From: Malachius bipustulatus
Lineage: Eukaryota; Arthropoda; Insecta; Coleoptera; Melyridae
Direction: 5' to 3'
Assembly (NCBI GenBank): GCA_910589415.1
Contig: OU342632.1
Span: 43,203,341 to 43,267,340, forward strand
Length of the DNA: 64,000 bases
This document shows, piece after piece, positions 50,222 through 59,508 of this stretch. A model generated the notes under the pieces. It saw only the letters and a list, made by a program, of their open reading frames with translations, was not told the DNA's origin and did not search any database. The position numbers and the translations under genes were made by a program. Position 1 is the first letter of the stretch; every line of letters begins with the position of its first letter.

Positions 50222-50613
50222 TGTTTTTGGATCGACCAAGTTTTGATTTGCTCGAACACACTTTGTTTGGCGTTGCTATTAATTTTGTTTTAAAAAACAA
50301 CAACTGATTAATTTTTATTTAGTGGACTGTATAATTATATTATTGTACTAAATTTTGACGGAGTTAGTAAATGCGTAATTGAAATAGGAAACTAGATTTT
50401 ACACATTTATTGAAATTAATATCGCTGGTTACAATAACACGTAACACCTGTTGTTTTCAAGGCTGAGAGGAGACTACTTATTCTTGCGTCGCGTTCACCC
50501 CGTTCACCCCGAACATCCGTAGGCACACGGCAGGGCAAACCAGAGGGATAAATGCAACTGCGCATGAAGAGTTATTTTAAAGTTTTCAAATTCAAATTAT
50601 TGTTTTCTTAACA
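50222..50613 (-). repeat. 5' LTR of copy 1
   Basis: 392 bp, TG...CA, apparently identical to 44813-45204. It would carry the promoter for the minus-strand transcript. A 794-bp leader separates it from the ATG. Confidence 0.95.
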
Positions 50614-50618
50614 AATAC
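50614..50618. repeat. Target duplication of Pao/BEL copy 1, right
   Basis: AATAC, matching 44808-44812. Confidence 0.88.
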
Positions 50619-53594
50619 TTTCTGTTACTTCCGTCCGGAGTTTGAGCAGGCCACGTACAGTCAGTTGTCCATGTAAGAACCATATTGAGTCCAATGAAGT
50701 AAAGAGGAACTTTAGAATTCTTTTTTACTTGTCTCTTCAAAAGGAGTATCAGTAAACTAAAATCACGCATCCGATTTTGCGCATTTTTAAATTTTATTGA
50801 AACTTTATTATTCGATTCTTATAACATTCCCAGAAATTCTACCGCATTAAAATACCTCTAAAAAAATAGTTCGTTCAGATCAATCTTTTCAAGAAATGTT
50901 TGCAAAATCATCATCAGTCATACACATATCTGTAAATTCTAATTTACAACCCTTAATAGCCATTGATTTTAATCAGTGACTTTTTACTGCTTATACGAAT
51001 ACTTTTGACGTCAATATTTTTATAAATTGTTTTTTACTCAACTATAAAACATGAAACCTTTCTCGATTCCTTCCAAAGATATAGTTTCCAAAGAATTCCA
51101 GACGAAAAAGTCGTTACTGTAAAATCCTGTAACATTTTTTCATCAATCTACATTAAATTTTTCGGAAGTTCTGCAAAATCGTTATCAGTCCCACCCCACC
51201 TAAAAATGCTCATTTCCAACCCTTAATATCCCGACAATAACGTATTCTTTCCTCCAGTACCTCGAAGACGCCTCGCAATTTCCTCACGCTGTTATGCAAG
51301 CAATGCCTCTTCCGTCCATTAGAAGCACCGGTTACCTCCCGAAACGCTTCTCCAGCTCTCCATGTATGACTCCTCGCCATAAATCATAATTACCCTTTGG
51401 AGCTCACCGTCTGACACCGGGAGCATCACCCCCCGCTCGTTGTTATTCAGCGGCGTCCGTCTACAGCTTGATTAATAGGAGTGTGTCGTGACGTCAGTCG
51501 TAATCACGGCGAAGAAGAAACAAAACACTGTCGTTGTTCGCCCAGTGTCTTTCTCGAGCGATTGGTGAGGTACAGCGTCGGCAATATAATGCGCTGGTTG
51601 TTTGTCTTGATCACCATTCATGAGCTAGAGTAATGGTATGGTATAATATGCTCTAGGTTCTAGGTAGTAATAAATTACTATAAACAGGTAAGGTTTTTTT
51701 TTGTTCGTCATCATCAGATAGGGGTAGGGTTGAATATCAGACAAAGTGACACTTCAGTTCATTAGTATGTAACAAATACAGGGTGTTTTGCCTAAGAACC
51801 GACACAGAGGAGGGTCGTGTAGGGGAATCCAAAATCTGCCGATTTAATGCAACTTATCTCTGTAATAAATCACACCCCTTAGAAATTTTAGGCCTTGAAA
51901 TAGGGAAACCATGCGAAAAGATTTTTTTTTTTAAATACAATGGATTTGATTTTTGAGATCGTATCAAGTTCGATACTCCTTATACCTAATACAGACTAAG
52001 TTACCTGGATTAGTGCCTGAATGTTTAATCGATGAATCGATTTAAGTAACACTGTTATTTGATGTTGTAGCTACTAAAGTTGTGTATTTAACCCATACTT
52101 TATAAGAGGTCTCCATTACAACCATTTTAAACTTCTTACAGAAGCAAGAAGAAGACCCGATACAAGACGTGAGGAATTGGAGAGATTTTAAGAATGAATT
52201 ATGCGAAGTTCTTTTAATTTATGTGATCTCTGGGCTTTGAACTCACCGGTGGCTATTGAGAGTCTATAAATGGAATAACTGACTTCATTAACAGTTCAAA
52301 ACTTCTAAACTCGTTAAGCATTAATGATACAAATATGGTATTGAAGAGGGTCTTGAAGACGCACTTGACTTGATGCGTCTAAATCTGGTTCTTGCCAAAT
52401 TGATAATCAATATTTATTATATACAATTATTTTATTTGAACTGCCATGCGAATTATCGTGCGAATAGTGAGTCTTTATATGGATTGGCGAATTACTCTGT
52501 ACGATTTTGATGAATAATGGACGTTTATACTTGGGCAAATAATTAGGTTCAACTACAATAAGTTACCATAGATACCTGCTTAATTTTTGGTATTATTACT
52601 CAAAATCCCATTGAAACAACTCACCATAGCAACTTTGATTAAATTAAACTTAAAAAAGTTTTTCTTTAATCAATTTTCCTGAGCATCTTGATGACAATGG
52701 TGAAAACGGCAGTTCGATATCTGCTTCTTGTCCTGAGGTATACAGAGTGGTTCTTTTAATACACCCATTAGAAATAGTTCGACTTCTAGTTGTTCTACAG
52801 CCAAACGGCTCTAGAAGCCCTTAGCTCCAGCAAGCCATGGCATTTCACGTCTCTACAGCCTTAAAAATCTTCTCATGTCATCTGAGATTTCCCTTGAAAC
52901 CCTTTTTTACTTGAAATTATTTAATTGTCTATTTTAGCAAATATCACCTGTCTTAACTAAACCTACACTTCCCTCAGCGTCTTGGAATTGAGGTAAACTC
53001 TCTGACACTGCTATCTAATTGTAAGCTGTAAGACCACAAAGCTCTGCTCTGACTCCCATCAACTATTCCCCCTTGTGGTCTTGTTTCTGTTTTGCAGTGT
53101 GCAAGAACATCGCAGCCATAGATCTAATAAGGGTTTGTTTACGGACACGAATAAGATGCACAATATGCAGCTGTGTCAACTGGGCAAGGCTATCTGACCG
53201 CTTGTTTCCGGAACGGAACAACAGTAGCGTTATATCAAATGCCTTCATGCCAGCTGTAAATTCTATCTGTAAAGTTGTGTTGTTAGTGCACCTGTCATCG
53301 CTGTCAAATGATAAGGTAACAATACCCGTGTTCATTGTTAAGTTAAGTTGATAATAATTAGATTGCATCGCTTTCAGTTATGTTTACTCCTATTTTTGAC
53401 TGTCTTACATACATTGTACATTTTACATACATAGTGAAAATAATTAGTACAACGTATTCTTTGATTCGAGATAAGGAGCAGGGTAAATAATAAATTAAAA
53501 TAAAGGCAATATGAAGAAGTCTGGATTATTTAAAATCTTTTAAATACAAAATCTAGCAACTTTGAAAAATGCAACCTTGAAAACTTTGAGAATC
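50619..53594. other. Host DNA between the two LTR elements
   Basis: No gene recognised. A solo TACAGGGTG-type end starts at 51777 (TACAGGGTGTTTTGCCTAAG). The segment 51190-51620 is much less AT-rich, carries a TGACGTCA palindrome near 51490, and could be a host regulatory region or unrecognised exon. At 53063-53368 both strands have frames of about 90-100 codons, in a mid-GC patch, without recognisable content. Confidence 0.5.
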
Positions 53595-53651
53595 TTTTTT
53601 TTTTTTTTTTGAATTAACGTGTCTCAACTCAGAGGTTATTGACACAGGCAC
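53595..53651 (-). mobile_element. LINE 3' UTR end and poly(A) tail, cut off by copy 2
   Basis: On the minus strand the sequence after GGCAC at 53651-53647 reads CTGTGTCAATAACCTCTGAG, TTGAGACACGTTAATTC and then a run of 16 A (T at 53595-53610). It continues, across the LTR element, the 3' UTR that starts beside the LINE frame at 59446-59508. It is therefore the detached 3' terminus of the LINE at 59.4-64 kb. Confidence 0.8.
53647..53651. repeat. Target duplication of Pao/BEL copy 2, left
   Basis: GGCAC, repeated at 59446-59450 beyond the other LTR. Confidence 0.9.
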
Positions 53652-54037
53652 TGTTTTTGGATCGACCAAGTTTTGATTTGCTCGAACACACTTTGTTTGG
53701 CGTTGCTATTAATTTTGTTTTAAAAAACAACAACTGATTAATTTTTATTTAGTGGACTGTATAATTATATTATTGTACTAAATTTTGACGGAGTTAGTAA
53801 ATGCGTAATTGAAATAGGAAACTAGATTTTACACATTTATTGAAATTAATATCGCTGGTTACAATAACACGTAACACCTGTTGTTTTCAAGGCTGAGAGG
53901 AGACTACTGATTCTTGCGTCGCGTTCACCCCGTTCACCCCGAACATCCGTAGGCACACGGCAGGGCAAACCAGAGGGATAAATGCAACTGCGCATGAATA
54001 ATTATTTTTAAAGTTTGAAATTATTGTTTTCTTAACA
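53652..54037 (-). repeat. 3' LTR of copy 2
   Basis: 386 bp, TG...CA. It has CTGATTCTTG where copy 1 has CTTATTCTTG, and a shorter segment before TTGTTTTCTTAACA. Apparently identical to 59060-59445. Confidence 0.95.
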
Positions 54038-54052
54038 TAACACCCCGCCTTG
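54038..54052 (-). other. Polypurine tract of copy 2
   Basis: CAAGGCGGGGTGTTA on the minus strand directly upstream of the 3' LTR, the same as in copy 1. Confidence 0.65.
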
Positions 54053-54325
54053 AAAACACACGTTTTCAAAAAGAAAAACATTATTTTGTAATTATTACAT
54101 TTTTAAAATGATATATAAAGATATCAAACATTTTTAGAGCTTCAGAGAGTTCGGATATTTTAACATTCAATGCAAAGAATAGCTAAATCAATTAAAATTT
54201 CAAATTCAATATTTTTACAAATATGTTGAAGTAACATTTTTACATTAAAAATCTGATTAAATTCTGGCATAAATGCAAGCAAAATTGGAAATACTTTCAC
54301 AACACCACAGTCGAGAAAACACTTA

Positions 54326-57300
54326 TTATTGTACACTTGACGTTGAAGATTTTTCAAGTGGTAAGGGACAAATTTTTGAGAATGCCCTTTGGATGTTTCC
54401 CGTGGCTGTTTTAATGGTAGCCACCCGACTTACACCATCCTTGCCAGTGTGAAGTTGAATTATTCTTCCAAGCTTCCACAACATAGGAGGAAGATTATCC
54501 TCCTTTATAATTACCAGTGCACCTTGTCGAAGACTTCCACTGTTGTTCTGCCATTTCGTGCGTTTTTGAAGTTCTGCTATATATTCTTTGCTCCATCTTG
54601 TCCAATAGTGCTGCTGCAGTTGTTGGACTTTTTGAAAGTAAGATAACCTTGACTCGGTAATCTTCAAAAGAGATGGATCTGGTAGCGATGACAGTGGTCT
54701 TCCAACCAAAAAGTGAGCTGGGGTTAAAGGATTCAAGTCGCTAGGATCGGTAGAAAGGGGCGACAAGGGTCTAGAGTTTAGGATAGCTTCAATTTGTGCT
54801 AATAAACTATATAACTCTTCAAATGTTAGAAAAGCATTACCTGCAACCCTTTTTAAATGAAATTTGCATGAACGTATTCCTGCTTCCCACAATCCTCCAA
54901 AGTGAGGAGCCCGAGGGGGGATAAAATGCCAATTGATTCCTTCGCTCGTCATACTTTTTGTAATAGAATTTTCATTTGCCTTAAGAAAGGTTTGTAGCTC
55001 TTTTAATTCATTTTTGGTGCCCTTAAAATTACTCCCATTGTCAGAGTACATATGGGAAGGCTTACCTCTACATGCTACAAATCTTCTCAGCGTTAAAACG
55101 AACGATTCTGTTGACAAACTAGTCACCAGTTCGAGGTGTACAGCCTTTGTCACCATGCAAACAAATTTTGCATCTCGACACATTACATGACGCGAAAATT
55201 TTAAGTTGTTTAGTAATGGTAGCTGATTTCTAAAAACTACCCACCTATTATAAATAATCACAGGAAGACTTTCGTCCCAATCTAGCTTTTCCTTCCAAAT
55301 ATCTTGCATTATGATTTTTCCTAATATTGTGCAAGCGCTCAAAAGTCCAAGAGGGTCGAAAATTTGTGAAATCTCAGATAGGACCTTTCGTTTAGTGACC
55401 TGATCATGAGAAGTCTGTGATATTGAATACATTAATTTGTCACCTTTGCTATCCCACAAAAGACCTAAAGTTTTAGTATTTTCGTTGGAGCCAAAATCTA
55501 ATACATTTGGATGTTTTTCTGAATTATCAATTAAATTTAAAGGTTCTGCTTCATTGCAGATCCATTTCCTAAGGCTGAAGCAACCATTGGCTAGAATTTT
55601 AGGTAAATTTTTACAAATATCTTTGGCAAATTCTAAATTATCAGTACTTACAAGTAAATCGTCTACATAGAAATTGTTTTTAATTATGTCAGCCATATTT
55701 GGATTCGACTCTTCTAGTTCTATTCCGATTTGCATTAGACTGCGAATTGCCAAAAATGATCCCGATGCGGTTCCATAGGTAACGGTATTTAAATTATAAT
55801 CTTTTAAAGGCTCATCGGGACTAGGCCTCCAGAGTATCCTTTGTAAGGATCTTTGCTCATCATTTACTTGTACCATACGGTACATTTTTTCTATATCTGC
55901 TGATAGAGCATAATAACCGTTCCTGAACCGCAACAAGATAGAAAATAAATCTTGTTGAATAGTAGCTCCGACCATTTGAATATTATTCAGAGAGTATCCA
56001 GAGGTGGTAGTGGCTGAACCATCAAACACCACCCTTAATTTTGTCGTTAGACTCCCTTCTTTTAATACACCGTGGTGTGGTAAGTAAAAAGAAATTTCAT
56101 TGTCTTTTGGAATAACAGGGGACATATGGCCCATTGTTTTATATTCAGTCATAAAATTGACATACCGATTGCGTAATTGTTCATTATTTTGCAGTTTTCT
56201 TTCTAAAGAAAGGAACCGCTTTTTTGCTTGTTCACGCGATTCTCCTAATTTACTTGCAGGCTCTTTTAAAGGGATTGAAACTATAAACCTTCCATTAGAA
56301 TCGCGTTTCACATTATCTACATAGTGTTTTTCACAGGCTTTTTCTTCCATTGATAAAGAACGGACATCATTAAATTGCTCAATTTCCCAAAATCGGGATA
56401 GCTGATTTTGTACATCAGACGTATCGCTTGTCTGACTTAAGTTACAATGTACGCGATTACCAAAGTTAGTTGGAATGGGACCAGAAACTAGCCAACCTAA
56501 TCGACTTTTCTGAAGAGTAGGTAAACCGGATCCCAACATTACCTGACCCACACATAATAATTCCCAAAAATGGGTTGCCCCGAGTAACAGATCTATTTCG
56601 CTGGGTTTGTCAAAACCTGGATCGGCTAATTTACGATCACCAAATCCCTTCAAGTTCTTTATATTAAATTCAAAACCAGGCATTGCAGCTGTGATTTTAT
56701 CTATTATCAAGCAAGATGTACTCAATTTAAATTCCGAATGATAAGATTGAATTTCTATATCACATTTAAATCGTATCTTTGACATCGACTGACTTATTCC
56801 CAATACTGTAATATCAGTTTCACCCAAGGGTAATTTCAATTTTTTAACTAAGTCACTCGTTATAAAATTTGACTGTGAGCAAGAATCTAATAATGCTCTG
56901 GCCATATGAGCCTTTCCGCTTGAATCTATTATTTTTACACGAGCCGTTGGTAAGAGAACTTGTGTTGCATTTGAAGAAACAGCTGCTACTGTTTGAGGAA
57001 TTTCTTGCGAAGAACTTTCTTCTTCTTTTTCACTATGTAAAAGTATATTGTGACGTTTCTTGCACTTACTACAAGTGTACTTCGAAGTACAGTTTCCAAT
57101 AAAATGGCCTTTTTTCAAACATAAGATACACAATTTAAGAGCCTTGGCCTTTTCTAGTCTAACCTTTGTGGAGAATTTGAGAAAAGTATCGCAATTCCAT
57201 ATGGCATGAGAACCCTTACAAACAATACAAGGACATTGGTTAATTGTAACAAATGATTTAGTTCTTGGATTAAATTTATTTCTATCAGCATCCCTATCCA

Positions 57301-58264
57301 AGTTTTTATTATTCTTAATTTCCAACGTTTCCAAAAAATCTGCTTTTTCTCTAAGAAAAATTTGAAGATCTTCAAAGGAAGGAAGATCATTACCGTTAAC
57401 CTTTTGTTCCCATTCCCGAAGAGTAACATTATCTAACTTAGAAGTGATTAAATAAATAATCAGAGTTTCTCCTAAGTGTTTTGCCGAAGTTAAGCTATAA
57501 ATTGAATTCAAATGCTTCGACATTGAGTCCAAAATTTTCCTTATCTTAGAAGAAGATTCTTTTTGGATGTGTTCCAATTGAAATAAAGATTTTACATGAT
57601 TGTGTAATAATACCTTTGTACTGTTGTATCTTTCTTTTAATCTTTCCCATGCTAACTTATAATTATCTCCACAAAAATCGATTGCTTTTATTACCTGAGC
57701 AGCGTCACCCTCTAGACTTGCTCTCAAGTAATGATATTTTTGGATATTATCCAACTGATCATTATTGTTTATTAAACTTACAAAAAGGTCTCTAAATTCG
57801 AGCCAACTCTCACTTTTACCGGAGAATTTTGGTAATTGTATTGTTGGAAGTTTAATATTTTGATTTGAGTTTGAAGCAGTTGAATTATTTGAACTATGTA
57901 CGGATCCTACCTCATCTTTTTCTCTATTTAAATTTGATTCGGAGGGTGCCTTCACTACCTGTATTAAATCTGAATTTATGAGACACTCTGCTGTAGCCAT
58001 AATTTCGAAATATTTATTTTCAAATTCGTTTCTATATTTTACATGCTGTGCATCAATTTCTTCACCCTCACCCTCGATTTCAATTTTAATTTGCACTTCA
58101 TCAAAGTGATGAAGTAGCAATTCTGCTTCATCAAATCTTTTTCGAAGATTGATTAACTTTACTTTAGTTAAAATCTCTCCTATTGTTTTTAAATCATTGA
58201 CAAAATTTGTAAAATTAGTCAATTTTGTTTTAAGAACAGCGCGTTGTTTTTTAAGATTGTCCAT
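54326..58264 (-). CDS. Pao/BEL gag-pol polyprotein with internal deletion, copy 2
   Basis: This frame encodes 1312 residues from a true ATG and is identical to copy 1 except for a few residues near the C-terminus: SLRQ instead of SIRQ, and LEKSSTSSVQ instead of LEESSTSSEQ at the end. It has the same order of gag-like region, three zinc knuckles, DSCS protease site, YVDD reverse transcriptase, Peptidase_A17-type region and partial integrase core. It also has the same NNLKFSRHVM to FVCMVTKAVHL junction, where the RNase H domain and integrase N-terminal part should be. Sharing the junction means the deletion predates both insertions and that the deleted form itself was copied. A protein without RNase H and the first integrase Asp is not expected to complete transposition alone. 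Confidence 0.93.
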   Translation of the reverse strand: MDNLKKQRAVLKTKLTNFTNFVNDLKTIGEILTKVKLINLRKRFDEAELLLHHFDEVQIKIEIEGEGEEIDAQHVKYRNEFENKYFEIMATAECLINSDLIQVVKAPSESNLNREKDEVGSVHSSNNSTASNSNQNIKLPTIQLPKFSGKSESWLEFRDLFVSLINNNDQLDNIQKYHYLRASLEGDAAQVIKAIDFCGDNYKLAWERLKERYNSTKVLLHNHVKSLFQLEHIQKESSSKIRKILDSMSKHLNSIYSLTSAKHLGETLIIYLITSKLDNVTLREWEQKVNGNDLPSFEDLQIFLREKADFLETLEIKNNKNLDRDADRNKFNPRTKSFVTINQCPCIVCKGSHAIWNCDTFLKFSTKVRLEKAKALKLCILCLKKGHFIGNCTSKYTCSKCKKRHNILLHSEKEEESSSQEIPQTVAAVSSNATQVLLPTARVKIIDSSGKAHMARALLDSCSQSNFITSDLVKKLKLPLGETDITVLGISQSMSKIRFKCDIEIQSYHSEFKLSTSCLIIDKITAAMPGFEFNIKNLKGFGDRKLADPGFDKPSEIDLLLGATHFWELLCVGQVMLGSGLPTLQKSRLGWLVSGPIPTNFGNRVHCNLSQTSDTSDVQNQLSRFWEIEQFNDVRSLSMEEKACEKHYVDNVKRDSNGRFIVSIPLKEPASKLGESREQAKKRFLSLERKLQNNEQLRNRYVNFMTEYKTMGHMSPVIPKDNEISFYLPHHGVLKEGSLTTKLRVVFDGSATTTSGYSLNNIQMVGATIQQDLFSILLRFRNGYYALSADIEKMYRMVQVNDEQRSLQRILWRPSPDEPLKDYNLNTVTYGTASGSFLAIRSLMQIGIELEESNPNMADIIKNNFYVDDLLVSTDNLEFAKDICKNLPKILANGCFSLRKWICNEAEPLNLIDNSEKHPNVLDFGSNENTKTLGLLWDSKGDKLMYSISQTSHDQVTKRKVLSEISQIFDPLGLLSACTILGKIIMQDIWKEKLDWDESLPVIIYNRWVVFRNQLPLLNNLKFSRHVMCRDAKFVCMVTKAVHLELVTSLSTESFVLTLRRFVACRGKPSHMYSDNGSNFKGTKNELKELQTFLKANENSITKSMTSEGINWHFIPPRAPHFGGLWEAGIRSCKFHLKRVAGNAFLTFEELYSLLAQIEAILNSRPLSPLSTDPSDLNPLTPAHFLVGRPLSSLPDPSLLKITESRLSYFQKVQQLQQHYWTRWSKEYIAELQKRTKWQNNSGSLRQGALVIIKEDNLPPMLWKLGRIIQLHTGKDGVSRVATIKTATGNIQRAFSKICPLPLEKSSTSSVQ

Positions 58265-59041
58265 ATTTATCTATAGTTTTAATCGTCTTCTTTATTTTGT
58301 TTTATTAATAAAAATATTGTTTATTTGAAAACGATTAAATTTTAAATAATCCAAGTAGACGAATTAAAGAACCATTTGGCAACGTCGTATTATTTCTTGG
58401 AGGAAACAGACATTCGTTTATGCAATGCAAATCCAAAGTATAATAATTATTGATTTACCCAGTGTGAAAAGCGAGATCCAGTATTATTATGATGCAGCCC
58501 AATAAAAACTACCAACACCAGCTGCAGGTTCAGGGAGAACTTGCCTGTTTACATTACCTTACTGGACTGGACTGCGTGAATATACTTTGATGCACACTAC
58601 ACTAGCAAGTATGCATTTAAGATTGTCTGGAATATTATGCAATGTAACGCTCTTCTAACTAATGGTTAACCTGAGATATTGATTATTTTCTTACCTTTCA
58701 AATATTTGAATTTTTCTTTTTTAATTAATGAAATACGAATAACTACAAGTTGAAACCAAATTATAGGAATAACTTTATTAGGATTATTGTATCAATAAGG
58801 AAAAAAAAAGGAGCTCACTCACCACTTTGCTTTCTTCTTCTAATGTGATGCCGCCGCCGCTTTCCAATTCCAATTATTATTATTGTTATTAGGTATTCAA
58901 TATTTCATTTTGCTATTATTGTTGATTTGGATCCCAGGATTGTGGTACCATTTATTGTGCTTCTTTCAAATTATTTACCATTGAAACGTTCAACAAACAC
59001 TCCGTGATTTTGAACGAATTATTTTGAGTCTCCTTCAGCTA

Positions 59042-59059
59042 TGCGGTTCTGTAGGACCA
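59042..59059 (-). other. Candidate primer-binding site of copy 2
   Basis: TGGTCCTACAGAACCGCA on the minus strand directly after the 5' LTR, identical to copy 1. Confidence 0.5.
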
Positions 59060-59445
59060 TGTTTTTGGATCGACCAAGTTTTGATTTGCTCGAACACACT
59101 TTGTTTGGCGTTGCTATTAATTTTGTTTTAAAAAACAACAACTGATTAATTTTTATTTAGTGGACTGTATAATTATATTATTGTACTAAATTTTGACGGA
59201 GTTAGTAAATGCGTAATTGAAATAGGAAACTAGATTTTACACATTTATTGAAATTAATATCGCTGGTTACAATAACACGTAACACCTGTTGTTTTCAAGG
59301 CTGAGAGGAGACTACTGATTCTTGCGTCGCGTTCACCCCGTTCACCCCGAACATCCGTAGGCACACGGCAGGGCAAACCAGAGGGATAAATGCAACTGCG
59401 CATGAATAATTATTTTTAAAGTTTGAAATTATTGTTTTCTTAACA
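59060..59445 (-). repeat. 5' LTR of copy 2
   Basis: 386 bp, apparently identical to 53652-54037. The leader to the ATG is 795 bp, one A longer than in copy 1 within an A-run near 58801. Confidence 0.95.
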
Positions 59446-59450
59446 GGCAC
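59446..59450. repeat. Target duplication of Pao/BEL copy 2, right
   Basis: GGCAC, matching 53647-53651. Confidence 0.9.
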
Positions 59451-59508
59451 AACAATACAATAAAATTACATATTTATTATTGTGGATGTATAGAATTTTA
59501 GAAATTAC

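Larger units (their letters stand above)
44813..50613 (-). mobile_element. Pao/BEL LTR retrotransposon, copy 1 (non-autonomous)
   Basis: This complete 5801-bp proviral insertion has 392-bp LTRs at both ends, a single gag-pol frame on the minus strand, a primer-binding-like TGG just inside the 5' LTR, a purine tract before the 3' LTR and a 5-bp AATAC target duplication. The LTR pair appears identical on reading, which indicates a very young insertion. The protein has the domain order of Pao/BEL elements but lacks a segment covering the RNase H and integrase start, so it probably moved with help from intact relatives. It shares orientation and almost all sequence with copy 2 at 53.7-59.4 kb. 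It lies in ordinary intergenic DNA. Confidence 0.95.
53652..59445 (-). mobile_element. Pao/BEL LTR retrotransposon, copy 2 (non-autonomous)
   Basis: This complete 5794-bp insertion has 386-bp LTRs, a GGCAC target duplication and the same layout as copy 1. It is inserted in the 3' UTR of a LINE. Its own two LTRs appear identical, but they differ from those of copy 1 by a 6-bp length difference and several substitutions near the start of the LTR as read in the sense direction. The gag-pol frame and leader match copy 1 nearly throughout; differences cluster in the last part of the ORF and the 3' UTR. The different target duplications rule out a simple segmental duplication of one insertion. Confidence 0.95.

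Noticed and set aside
53063..53368. Overlapping open frames of 101 (-) and 92 (+) codons
   Set aside because: Neither translation resembles a known family, no splice or start context singles out one strand, and mid-GC sequence often stays open by chance at this length.
44813..59445. The two Pao/BEL copies as a segmental duplication
   Set aside because: Each copy has its own 5-bp target duplication and unrelated flanks, which demands separate insertions.
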